Shown: in pieces, positions 52,692 through 60,554 of the stretch
Numbering within the stretch: the stretch's first letter is position 1
How the letters are laid out: each line of letters starts with the position of its first letter
NCBI GenBank assembly: GCA_026985075.1
Contig: JALSQX010000020.1
Location: 94,966-158,965 of the forward strand
Length of the DNA stretch: 64,000 bases
Direction: 5' to 3'
Source: Blastocatellia bacterium
Lineage (GTDB): Bacteria > Acidobacteriota > Blastocatellia > HR10 > J050
Made by a program: the position numbers and the translations under genes
The notes under the pieces: generated by a model
What the model was told of the DNA's origin: nothing
The model's input: only the letters and a program-made list of their open reading frames with translations
Databases searched by the model: none

Positions 52692-55121
52692 ATGAAACCT
52701 TGGCGCACAGTGAAACGATGGCCCGGCCTGGCGGTGGCGGGAGTGATTGGAGTCACCGTGCTCGCCGGGTCGATCATCGCCCAACAGAAAGACGCGCGCA
52801 CCATCAATCGGCTTTGGCGCGAGCGCATTCTCGCCGAGGGCGGCAGCGACGAAAACAATCACGGCATCCGAGAACCCGTCCTCAGCACGCTCACCGGGCG
52901 GGATATTCGCGTGCCGTATTCCAAGCAAATCGCTCCCGATGGCACGCAAGCCAACGTGCTGAGCCTCGATGTCCGGATGGCCGAAGGCGCGCTGAGCGCC
53001 ACCGGCCACATCATCACGCGTGTGAGTAATCCTCACAAGGACCTGCACAGCGCGCTCAGCCGACTCTACAATGACGCGCGATTTCTTCACCGCGTCAACA
53101 AGGAGGCGGCCGAAGAAGCGCTGGACATCCTGCTCGGGCGCACCGAAGGAGCCATTTATGATGGATTTCCGCTACTCAATTTCAACCGCTGGCGGCATCC
53201 GGGCGTCCACGCCGCTCATTTCCCGCCGGGCAGCATCCCCGGCGAATACAAGATGAAAGAGATCCGCCCCGTCCTCGACGAAACCGGTCGGCAGCTCATG
53301 GTGCCCAGTTGGAAGGGCAATGGCGAGATGGTCCGCGTGTGGCAAGTGGACATCAACATGTTCTGGTACGGCCAGCAATTCGATGCCGACACCTTCATGG
53401 TGAAAATCCCTCTCGAGGTGGGGCCCCAATCCGATGATGTGCTGCGCGTCAATTACACCATCTACTCGCTCATCGAAGAAGATTTCGCGCCCACTACTGT
53501 GTTGAGGGACATCCAGGCGGGCGTGCGCGACGATGGCATTCCCAACCGGGGCGGCAGCGTGCGATTTCCCTTCAAAGGCTATGATACGGTGTGGGTGCGC
53601 ATTCAACCCAATACGGTCACCAGGATCACCGTGCAGTTTCCGGCCATTCGCTTCTTCCGCGGCATCTATACCTGGGGATGGAACGTTCATCCGCCGCGCA
53701 TTCACTTCACCGAATTCCAGTTCCAGATCCGGAACGCTCATACCGGTGAGATCGACTGGGATTGGCGCGGGCAATCCTACGTCGTGCGGAATCGCTTGTT
53801 GAGCCTCGAAGGGATCGGCGAAGCGGCGCCGGAGAAGAAGGCGTATCGGGTCGCCCGGCGCGCGCTCGATGATGATGCCACGGCGGAAGAAATCCTGGAC
53901 ATGCTCACCGTCGAAGATCCCGTCAATCCCCTCGTCCCGCGACCGGTGTTCGGCACCTGGATCGACCTGATGGAAAATCAACGCCAGCTCCCTCCCGAGG
54001 CCATCGATATGCTGGCCGATGAACTCGGCCTCAGTGACCGGGACGAGGCGCTCGAGGAAGCCCTCCAGCGATACGACTTCATCACCGTCTACCTGAACAA
54101 CGAGATGTACGGACTCGGCCCTCATGGAGCGACGATTCGATTCTGGGAACAGGGCGACCGGATGACCGTGAAGCTCATCAATCTGGATAACCACACGCAC
54201 TATTTCCGCAATGTGGGTTTCGGACCGCAACTGCATAATGATCTCTCGCTGCACGCCGATGATGGCATCTTCAGTTTCGAGATCATGAACTTCAAACCAC
54301 TCTACGGCGCTCCCAAAGTGGCCGAGATGCAGTGGCGCGCCGGATGGGGTTTCCGGCCGCACTATGGAGTGATCCAGCAGGCCGATGTTTTCCCTCGCTC
54401 ATCCGATCGTCAACGCCTCAAACCATATCGAGCGCCGGGATTCGAGATCGTCAACGGCCAATATCGATTCACCGGCCAGCAGGTCACCTACTACGGCTAT
54501 CAATTCCAGCACCGGCGAGGCGATTTCCCCTTCAATCCGCCCCCGTTCATCATCGGCACGAGGTCCGATCCTGCTCCCAGCGGGCTGAGCGATCTGGCCA
54601 CGGGAGAGCCCCGACCGGGTCTCGTCATTGGGCAAGTGACCGAAGGTTGGGGCGTGGCCAAGATGTGCCCGGATGATCCCTGGCCGGGTTTCTGTCAGCA
54701 AGACATCAGTTCGGCTCATCCTCTGGGATTGAAGAATCGGGACACGGATGGCGATGGCGTGAACGACGCGCTGCTCTTCCCGCCGTTCCTGCGCAATCCC
54801 AACCAGACCGATCCCGGGGCTGGCGACATCATCCCCCCGACGCCGGCCTGGGAACCGTTCCTGTTCCTCAACCCGGCCAATGGGACGATCTACCTCGATC
54901 CCGATGACCGGAGCGAATTCGACGCTCAAGGGAATCCTCGATTGACCTACTGGGCGGACTTGACCTATGCGCACGGGCGTCCCATTCTGGCCGGCCAAAG
55001 CATCGACGTGCATACGGAGATGCCGCGCTCGGCCGGTCAGCTCTTCTATCAGTTCGATGACCTGTTCCACGATAACGCCATCTTCTCGCCGCATCCCATC
55101 AACGCGGCCAGAGGGCGCTGA
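52692..55121 (+). CDS. Large exported protein of unknown family, oxidase-associated
   Basis: The 809-residue protein begins with a signal or anchor (WPGLAVAGVIGVTVLAGSIIAQQ). No known domain was recognised. Visible features are a long beta-rich body with many aromatic residues; a histidine cluster, NLDNHTHYFRNVGFGPQLHNDLSLHADDG, that could bind metal (about residues 495-525); and a thrombospondin-3-like calcium motif, DTDGDGVNDALLFPP, near residue 680. A strong SD (AAGGAGGGG) precedes the ATG. It directly follows the giant oxidase gene and precedes a Cys/His-rich protein and a copper-type receptor, so a periplasmic or secreted partner of the oxidase, such as a metal-loading or structural subunit, is the best guess. 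It is an orphan by eye; treat any function as unproven. Confidence 0.8.
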   Translation: MKPWRTVKRWPGLAVAGVIGVTVLAGSIIAQQKDARTINRLWRERILAEGGSDENNHGIREPVLSTLTGRDIRVPYSKQIAPDGTQANVLSLDVRMAEGALSATGHIITRVSNPHKDLHSALSRLYNDARFLHRVNKEAAEEALDILLGRTEGAIYDGFPLLNFNRWRHPGVHAAHFPPGSIPGEYKMKEIRPVLDETGRQLMVPSWKGNGEMVRVWQVDINMFWYGQQFDADTFMVKIPLEVGPQSDDVLRVNYTIYSLIEEDFAPTTVLRDIQAGVRDDGIPNRGGSVRFPFKGYDTVWVRIQPNTVTRITVQFPAIRFFRGIYTWGWNVHPPRIHFTEFQFQIRNAHTGEIDWDWRGQSYVVRNRLLSLEGIGEAAPEKKAYRVARRALDDDATAEEILDMLTVEDPVNPLVPRPVFGTWIDLMENQRQLPPEAIDMLADELGLSDRDEALEEALQRYDFITVYLNNEMYGLGPHGATIRFWEQGDRMTVKLINLDNHTHYFRNVGFGPQLHNDLSLHADDGIFSFEIMNFKPLYGAPKVAEMQWRAGWGFRPHYGVIQQADVFPRSSDRQRLKPYRAPGFEIVNGQYRFTGQQVTYYGYQFQHRRGDFPFNPPPFIIGTRSDPAPSGLSDLATGEPRPGLVIGQVTEGWGVAKMCPDDPWPGFCQQDISSAHPLGLKNRDTDGDGVNDALLFPPFLRNPNQTDPGAGDIIPPTPAWEPFLFLNPANGTIYLDPDDRSEFDAQGNPRLTYWADLTYAHGRPILAGQSIDVHTEMPRSAGQLFYQFDDLFHDNAIFSPHPINAARGR

Positions 55122-55142
55122 AACGAGCGACGACGATGTCTG

Positions 55143-55172
55143 GTGAAGGGCCGCCGTCGAGCGGCCCTTCAC
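55143..55172 (+). terminator. 12-bp stem hairpin after the 809-residue gene
   Basis: GTGAAGGGCCGC and GCGGCCCTTCAC form a perfect stem with a 6-base loop, 22 bases after the stop. The flank lacks a T-run, but the stem is strong enough to slow or stop polymerase. Confidence 0.5.
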
Positions 55173-55205
55173 GACGGGAGAACGCATTCTGTTGAAGACG
55201 ATGAG

Positions 55206-55240
55206 GCTCATGAACCGCAGTCGAATGGCGGTTCATGAGC
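55206..55240. promoter_or_regulatory. 13-bp perfect inverted repeat upstream of the Cys/His-rich gene promoter
   Basis: GCTCATGAACCGC (55206-55218) and GCGGTTCATGAGC (55228-55240) are perfect complements with a 9-base loop. They end 3 bases before the -35 of the next promoter, so this is a candidate regulator-binding site (possibly metal-responsive); it could also be a weak terminator hairpin. Confidence 0.5.
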
Positions 55241-55243
55241 GCG

Positions 55244-55273
55244 TTGACCAAGTCCTTTCGCTCCGACTATACT
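55244..55273 (+). promoter_or_regulatory. Sigma70-type promoter, short leader
   Basis: TTGACC (55244-55249) and TATACT (55268-55273) are separated by 18 bases. The ATG at 55286 lies only about 12 bases beyond the -10, so the message is probably leaderless or nearly so. Confidence 0.55.
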
Positions 55274-55285
55274 CCACCACCAGCG

Positions 55286-55732
55286 ATGGCGAGGGCGAGA
55301 ACAAAACGAGGACTCCGCGTCGTCCGGTGGAGTGTACTCCTGACCCTCCTTTGTGGCTGGTCAATGGGGCCATTGACCAGCGTTCTCATCACCGGCGACG
55401 GCTGTCGCATGTCCTGCTGCGCCCAGCGAGGCCTCTGCTGCTGCCAATCGAGCCGGGATGTTCATCATCATCGTCTCCCTGAAGACGCCCCTCAGCACAT
55501 CGATCGACGCACGCTGCTTACTCCCTGTCCGGCAACCTGTGTTCTGTCTTATGCCAGAGCGCAGCAGTTTGTTCGGTATCATCCTCAGATTCTCCATCGC
55601 GCTCTCCTCTTTCCGCGATCTCGCACGGGACGTGGATCGCTCTCTGCTTTCTTCTACAGTTCTCCCGACATTCAACCAGCGCCTCCGCGCGCACCTCCCT
55701 TCGACTCGCTCATTTCCTTCATTCTGATGTAA
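55286..55732 (+). CDS. Small exported Cys/His-rich protein, possible metal binder
   Basis: The 148-residue product begins MARARTKRGLRVVRW and has a hydrophobic signal (SVLLTLLCGWSMGPLTSVL). A dense cysteine cluster follows (GCRMSCCAQRGLCCCQSS), then a HHH (DVHHHRLPEDAP) and a later CPATCVL. Cysteine and histidine clusters of this kind commonly bind copper or zinc, and the gene sits between an oxidase locus and a copper-receptor-like gene. No family name can be assigned. It has its own promoter and an inverted repeat upstream, and no normal ribosome-binding site, consistent with a short leader. A longer in-frame start (55235) would overlap the -35 and is unlikely. Confidence 0.6.
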   Translation: MARARTKRGLRVVRWSVLLTLLCGWSMGPLTSVLITGDGCRMSCCAQRGLCCCQSSRDVHHHRLPEDAPQHIDRRTLLTPCPATCVLSYARAQQFVRYHPQILHRALLFPRSRTGRGSLSAFFYSSPDIQPAPPRAPPFDSLISFILM

Positions 55733-55742
55733 AAGCTCACCG

Positions 55743-55771
55743 GGGACACCTTAACCCTTCGCCGCTATATT
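55743..55771 (+). promoter_or_regulatory. Weak promoter of the copper-receptor-like gene
   Basis: GGGACA (55743-55748) and TATATT (55766-55771) are separated by 17 bases, roughly 100 bases before the receptor start. Confidence 0.4.
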
Positions 55772-55870
55772 GAGGCTCAAGGGATCGCCGGCGAGAGGTG
55801 AGTTCTCGGTGTCAGCCAATGGCAGACGGCATCGTCTGTTTTCCCTGAAAATCTACCTCAAGGAGGTGAC

Positions 55871-58240
55871 GTGCTTGTGATGAGGCGTTTATCAGTGATC
55901 GTGTCATTGTCGCTACTTATAGTGGGATGGCCATTGGGTTCATTGAGAGCACAGTCTGTTCGACCATCCGGCACCGGCAACCGGGCTCGTCCTCAGAACG
56001 ACCGTCTGGTGCACCTCACGGGAGAGGTCCTCGATCCCCAGCGCCGACCCATCCCCGGCGCGCGGATGGACATCGCGCGTCGTCCGGATGGTTTCTCTCA
56101 AACGGCGTTCACCGATCAACGGGGGCGGTTTACATTCTCTCGCCTCTCCCCGGGTGTCTACGAGATCACCGTGAAGGCGCGCGGATTCGCCGTCTCCCAC
56201 CTGGTGCGAGAGATCAAGCCACCCACCGAGCACGTGGTCATTCAACTGGAGATCGAGCCCATCGTTCAGGAGATCGAAGTCACGGCCACGTTCCCCGAAT
56301 TGGCTCCAGGGCTTACCGTGAAGGGGCGCCAGTTCGAAGAGCAAGACGCCTACGATGTGGCCGGATTCTTGCGACGACAACCGGGATTGTCGGCATTTCG
56401 TCGCGGCCCCGTCAATCTGGAACCGACCGTTCGCGGTCTTCAGGAGAACGAAATCGGCATGTTCGTCGATGGGACGCGGACGTTCGCCGCAGGACCAGCG
56501 CGCATGGACTCGGACATCAGCCACGTCAGTCCCCATGCCGTTCAAACCGTGCGGGTGATCAAAGGCCCATACGCGCTGACCTGGGGCGCGGGGACGCTCA
56601 GTGCCCTTCAGGTGGAGACGTTTCGTCCTCCGTTTTCTTCTCATGGCTTCCAGGTCCATGGTCGGGCGGGTTTCCATTACGGCGAGAACGCCGCCACGCG
56701 CGATGGGTATGGCCTGCTGTGGGCGGGCACGAAGCGGCTGCGGCTGCACCTGTTTTACAATGCTCGACTGGGGAACGATTATCGGGCGGGCAATGACCAG
56801 CTCGTGCCCGGCGATTTCGAGTCTCACGACGTACAATGGAGTTTAGGGTGGCGACCGAGCACGAACACGCTCATCCAATATATCGGCGGGTATCAAGAAC
56901 AGCACGATATCGATTATCCCGGACGGATTCTGGACGCCACTTACTTCTTCACTCGATCGCAGAATTGGGAATTCGTCTGGACGCCTTCGGGTCATCCGAT
57001 CTCCGAGATTGGGGGACAGTTCTACTTCAACTTCAAAGATCATCTCATGAACAACGATGAGAAACCGACGGCGCGTCCCCTGCCGGGACGTCGGCCCCCG
57101 TTTGGCATTCGAGTCGATCTCCCCACGGAATCTAACACGCTGGGCGGGAACGCTCATATGACACTGAATGTGGGACGGTGGAATGCCAAACTGGGCTTCG
57201 ACTTTTATAATGCTGACCAAACGGCCATGCGCTCCATCTTCCGGCGCGATACCAACCAGTTGCTGTTCCAGGACATCGTCTGGCCAGCGGCCAATATCAA
57301 TGACCAGGGCACCTATGCGCGACTCCTGTACCGCGGGGAGCGCGTGCAGACCGGAGCGGCCCTCAGAGTGGACTGGGTGCAAAGTTCGGCCGGTCGGGTG
57401 TCGGAATTCTTCCGCACACACGTGACCGGTCCGTTGAATCGCCGCGAGACCAACGTCAGTGCCGCCCTCCATGTGAGACTCTCCCTCCACGAGCGCTGGT
57501 CATTATCCATGGGCATAGGTCGCAGCGTGCGCACGGCCACGGCATTGGAACGATATTCGGATCGCTTCCCTTCGACCAAGTTCCAGATCGCTGCCGAGTT
57601 CATGGGTAATCCCGCGCTCGATCCCGAGAAAGGCCTGGAGATCGATATCGGTCAGGTGATCCGGGTGGGGGGATTCCTGATCGAAGCGGATGCTTTCTAT
57701 CGCCGGATTGACGCGTACATCACCATTCAGCCCGATCCGTCGCTGCCCAAGCGATTACCGTTGAGTCCTCCAGTAGTGTTCCGATACATCAACGGGGCGG
57801 GCGCCCAGTTTTATGGTGGTGAGGTACGCGCTCGGAGAGCGCTCGGCTCTCTCATCGAGTGGAGAGGATCGCTGAGTTCCGTATGGGCAGAAGACGAATC
57901 CCTCGACGAGCCGCTCATCGGGATTCCACCGCTACGCGGTCAATTAGGTGTGAATATCCATTCGCCCGATGGACGCTTCTGGGCGGATCTCCATGCCACC
58001 ATGGTAGATGCCCAGACGCGGGTCGCCGTCTCCCGGTTCGAGCGTCCCACGCCCGGCTATGTGGTGTTTGATCTCCGGGGCGGCGCGCAGCTTTTCCGCC
58101 ACTGGACGCTCCACGTCGGTCTGGAGAATATGGGCGATCGATTCTTCGTCGATCATCTCAATGCCGTGAATCCCTTCACCAAGGAGCGCATCCCCGAGCC
58201 GGGAAGGAACGTCTATGTGGGGCTGGAGCTCTCATTCTGA
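55871..58240 (+). CDS. TonB-dependent receptor resembling copper receptors (OprC/NosA-like)
   Basis: The 789-residue outer-membrane protein has a signal peptide (VIVSLSLLIVGWPLGSLRA). A carboxypeptidase-regulatory domain (LTGEVLDPQRRPIPGARMDI, RFTFSRLSPGVYEITVKARGF) comes next, then a plug (FEEQDAYDVAGFLRRQPGLSAFRRGPVNLEPTVRGLQENEIGMFVDGTR, VRVIKGPYALTWGAGTLSALQV) and a 22-strand barrel ending in LELSF. The plug wording (FVDG-R, GPYALTWG) matches the OprC/NosA copper-receptor group better than siderophore receptors. The SD AAGGAGGTGAC is followed by GTG 55871, GTG 55877 and ATG 55880; which is used is unclear. A terminator with a T-run follows at 58258-58323. It likely imports copper for the oxidase locus. 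Confidence 0.85.
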   Translation: MLVMRRLSVIVSLSLLIVGWPLGSLRAQSVRPSGTGNRARPQNDRLVHLTGEVLDPQRRPIPGARMDIARRPDGFSQTAFTDQRGRFTFSRLSPGVYEITVKARGFAVSHLVREIKPPTEHVVIQLEIEPIVQEIEVTATFPELAPGLTVKGRQFEEQDAYDVAGFLRRQPGLSAFRRGPVNLEPTVRGLQENEIGMFVDGTRTFAAGPARMDSDISHVSPHAVQTVRVIKGPYALTWGAGTLSALQVETFRPPFSSHGFQVHGRAGFHYGENAATRDGYGLLWAGTKRLRLHLFYNARLGNDYRAGNDQLVPGDFESHDVQWSLGWRPSTNTLIQYIGGYQEQHDIDYPGRILDATYFFTRSQNWEFVWTPSGHPISEIGGQFYFNFKDHLMNNDEKPTARPLPGRRPPFGIRVDLPTESNTLGGNAHMTLNVGRWNAKLGFDFYNADQTAMRSIFRRDTNQLLFQDIVWPAANINDQGTYARLLYRGERVQTGAALRVDWVQSSAGRVSEFFRTHVTGPLNRRETNVSAALHVRLSLHERWSLSMGIGRSVRTATALERYSDRFPSTKFQIAAEFMGNPALDPEKGLEIDIGQVIRVGGFLIEADAFYRRIDAYITIQPDPSLPKRLPLSPPVVFRYINGAGAQFYGGEVRARRALGSLIEWRGSLSSVWAEDESLDEPLIGIPPLRGQLGVNIHSPDGRFWADLHATMVDAQTRVAVSRFERPTPGYVVFDLRGGAQLFRHWTLHVGLENMGDRFFVDHLNAVNPFTKERIPEPGRNVYVGLELSF

Positions 58241-58257
58241 GACGGGCGCGATCACGG

Positions 58258-58323
58258 AGGGACGCCGGGTCATTCGCGCCAACGAAGCAATGCACTTCTT
58301 TGCTCCACCGGCGTCCCTTTTTT
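58258..58323 (+). terminator. Rho-independent terminator after the receptor
   Basis: AGGGACGCCGG (58258-58268) and CCGGCGTCCCT (58308-58318) form an 11-bp stem with a 39-base loop, followed by TTTTTT (58318-58323). This is the clearest intrinsic terminator in the window. Confidence 0.75.
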
Positions 58324-58328
58324 GAGGA

Positions 58329-58793
58329 TCACTCTTCCTCGATCTCGCTCGACCATTCGATGGCGATACCCCGCTGTACGCTGAGGGCGGCCGGGCACTT
58401 CTCTACGTGATGCTGCAATGCGCGCTCGGCCGCCTCGCGTTTCTCCTTGGGTATCTTCAAGTGGTATTTGACGCGAATAGTAGTGATGACCGGTCGGCCA
58501 TCGACGTTCTCGATGTCGCCCTCCACCTCCGTCCAGAGTTTATCCGGATGACTGGGAATCCCGCGCACCTCCAGTGCGCCACCGAGGGTGCCGGTCAGTC
58601 AACCGGCGACGGCGGCGACGATGTGATCGAGCGTCGCCGGATGCTCCTCTTCCGGCTCGATGCCGTAAAATTCCTTGATCCCTCCGTGCACGCCGTAGAT
58701 GAAGGGCGTTTCAAACCCTTCAATGTAAGCTCGGCGACGCGGGCCTTTGTCTTTGTATATTCTCGCACGCGAAGTGTGAATGAGTTCGCCCAT
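58329..58793 (-). CDS. OsmC-family protein with in-frame UGA at the redox cysteine (probable selenoprotein)
   Basis: The two in-frame halves join into one 154-codon gene interrupted only by TGA at codon 65 (58599-58601). The sequence before it, HPATLDHIVAAVAG, and after it, LTGTLGGALEVRGIPSHP, is the OsmC core in which this position is normally the peroxidatic Cys (A-x-x-x-C-L-T-G-T). The resolving Cys (Cys133, HVEKCPAALSVQRGI) is intact. OsmC proteins reduce organic hydroperoxides. The ATG at 58793 has GGGAGGTG nine bases upstream. A hairpin whose apical loop starts 26 bases after UGA is present (58563-58579). Sec insertion is by far the best reading; a nonsense mutation or miscall is the alternative. 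SelA-D and tRNA-Sec should exist elsewhere in this genome. Confidence 0.82.
58563..58579 (-). promoter_or_regulatory. Candidate bacterial SECIS hairpin
   Basis: On the minus strand GCGCAC and GTGCGC form a 6-bp stem with the loop TGGAG, whose second base is G. The apical loop begins 26 bases after the in-frame UGA, inside the 16-37 range known for bacterial SECIS elements. Flanking CCC and GGG can extend the stem past a bulge. Confidence 0.55.
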
Positions 58794-58897
58794 GATTGAT
58801 GACACCTCCCATTGGAATAGTGGAGCAAGCAGTATACCGTGATGGGCGTCAGAAGGAAACGGTTGGAGAAGGGAAACTCCTTCGACCGAGGCTTGAC

Positions 58898-60409
58898 ATG
58901 GCGAAGGGAATTGGCTATCAAGGGGAGCCGGATATCGAGCGCGAGATGGCGAAAACCCGAGAATACTTCAGTTCGCGATGGGGCCTGGTGCTCACAGCAC
59001 TGGGCATGGCCGTGGGAACGGGCAACGTGTGGCGATTCCCTCGGGTGGCGGCGGCCAACGGGGGTGGCGCCTTCCTCATCGCCTGGCTCCTGTTCATGAT
59101 GACCTGGTCGGTCCCGCTGGTCATCGCCGAATTCGTCATCGGCAAACGGGCGCGACAAGGACCGGCCGGTGCCCTCGGCCAGTTGATCGGAAAGAAATAT
59201 AACTGGATGGGGGCGTTCGTCGGCCTGTGCACCTGTTTCATCATGTTCTATTACTCGGTGGTCACTGGATGGTGCCTGAAGTACGTGCTCCTCTCGGCGA
59301 CGACGGGCTTCCCCGAAGACCCGGAGACGTTCTGGAAGGCCTTCACCCGCACGGGCCATTGGGAACCCATCTTGTTTCACCTGCTGGCGATGATGGCCGC
59401 TTGTGGGATCGTCTCCCGAGGCATCGTCAGTGGGATCGAGCGCACCAATCGCATTCTCATTCCCCTGCTCTTCCTGCTCCTCATCGGCGCCGCCCTGCGC
59501 GCCGTCACGCTGCCGGGAGCGGTCACCGGGTTGAATTATCTGTTCACCCCCGACTGGCGACAATTGGCCCATTATCGCATCTGGCTGGAAGCGCTGAGTC
59601 AATCGGCCTGGAGCGTGGGCGCCGGATGGGGCTTGATTCTGACGTACGCCGTCTACATGCGCGAGCGCGAGGATGTCGTGTTGAGCAGTTTCACCGTCGG
59701 TTTCGGCGATTACGCGGCCTCGCTCCTGGCGGGCATTGCGGTGATCTGCACCGTGTTTGCCGTGCTGCCGCAGACGGAGGCCCTTCGGGCATTGGGGGCG
59801 GGCAATCAAGGACTCACCTTCATCTGGATTCCCCGGCTGTTCAGCCGCATTCCGGCAGGACGATTCTTTCTGTCCGTCTTCTTCCTCGCCTTGAGCTTCG
59901 CGGCCATCTCCTCGCTCATCGCCATGGTCGAACTGGCCGCGCGCATGCTCATTGACCTGGGAATGACGCGACGACGAGCCGTCCCGCTGGTTGGGCTCAT
60001 CGGATTCAGCCTGGGATTGCCTTCGGCTTACAGCTTGAGAATTTTCGACAATCAAGATTGGGTATGGGGATTGGGCCTCACGGTGTCCGGCTTCTTCATC
60101 GCCTTCGCCGTGATCAAATTCGGAGCCGGGCGATTCCGTCGCGAGCTCATCAACACGCCCTATGAACCTTATCCTGTGGGGCGGTGGTATGAGTTCGTCA
60201 TGGCTCGTCTCATCCCCCTGGAATTCGCCGCCCTCATCACCTGGTGGTTCTACCAGGCTATCACCGTCTATGACCCCGAGGGATGGTGGAATCCCTTTCA
60301 TGCATTCAGCGTGGGCACGTGCCTGCTCCAGTGGGGAATTCTCATCGTAGTGCTGATGATGGTGAATCGACAATGGGCCCATCGCGTGTTCGAGCTCGCG
60401 GAGGCATGA
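58898..60409 (+). CDS. Sodium-dependent NSS/SNF-family transporter (MetP-like)
   Basis: The approximately 503-residue protein has about 11-12 transmembrane helices. Helix 1 carries the substrate/sodium motif GLVLTALGMAVGTGNVWRFPRVAAANGGGAFL. Later segments, such as QSAWSVGAGWGLILTYAVYM and SFAAISSLIAMVELAARMLID, match the eukaryotic-like SNF family. It imports an amino acid (methionine or alanine in known MetP members) with Na+. The ATG at 58898 has GAGG six bases upstream; MAKTREY at 58946 and a longer frame from 58796 are alternatives, the latter overlapping the divergent OsmC leader. It overlaps a tiny membrane protein gene at its 3' end that is its probable small subunit. Confidence 0.88.
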   Translation: MAKGIGYQGEPDIEREMAKTREYFSSRWGLVLTALGMAVGTGNVWRFPRVAAANGGGAFLIAWLLFMMTWSVPLVIAEFVIGKRARQGPAGALGQLIGKKYNWMGAFVGLCTCFIMFYYSVVTGWCLKYVLLSATTGFPEDPETFWKAFTRTGHWEPILFHLLAMMAACGIVSRGIVSGIERTNRILIPLLFLLLIGAALRAVTLPGAVTGLNYLFTPDWRQLAHYRIWLEALSQSAWSVGAGWGLILTYAVYMREREDVVLSSFTVGFGDYAASLLAGIAVICTVFAVLPQTEALRALGAGNQGLTFIWIPRLFSRIPAGRFFLSVFFLALSFAAISSLIAMVELAARMLIDLGMTRRRAVPLVGLIGFSLGLPSAYSLRIFDNQDWVWGLGLTVSGFFIAFAVIKFGAGRFRRELINTPYEPYPVGRWYEFVMARLIPLEFAALITWWFYQAITVYDPEGWWNPFHAFSVGTCLLQWGILIVVLMMVNRQWAHRVFELAEA

Positions 60410-60510
60410 TGAAAACCAGCGGCATCATCATGATGATCCTCATGCTCGGCCTCGTCTGGGGTGGGTTCTTATACTGTCTCATCCTGACGGCCAGGCGGGG
60501 ACGCTCATGA
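60409..60510 (+). CDS. MetS-like NSS transporter small subunit
   Basis: The 33-residue single-span protein, MKTSGIIMMILMLGLVWGG followed by FLYCLILTARRGRS, matches the pattern of MetS small subunits (x-S/T-x-I-I-M-M-I-x-x-x-x-x-W-G-G-x-x-Y) that pair with MetP-type NSS transporters. The start ATG at 60409 overlaps the transporter stop (one base) and has GGAGG four bases upstream; an ATG at 60406 would add one Met. Its stop overlaps the first possible start of the next gene. It was probably missed by routine size cut-offs. Cotranslation with the transporter fits a stoichiometric complex. Confidence 0.8.
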   Translation: MKTSGIIMMILMLGLVWGGFLYCLILTARRGRS

Positions 60511-60554
60511 TGCGTCATCGTGCCCCGATGAAACGGCGAACAAAGGGGATTCTC

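Noticed and set aside
58595..60382. 595-codon open frame antisense to the NSS transporter
   Set aside because: Its sequence is low-complexity charged residues typical of a shadow frame, while the opposite strand encodes clear transmembrane helices.
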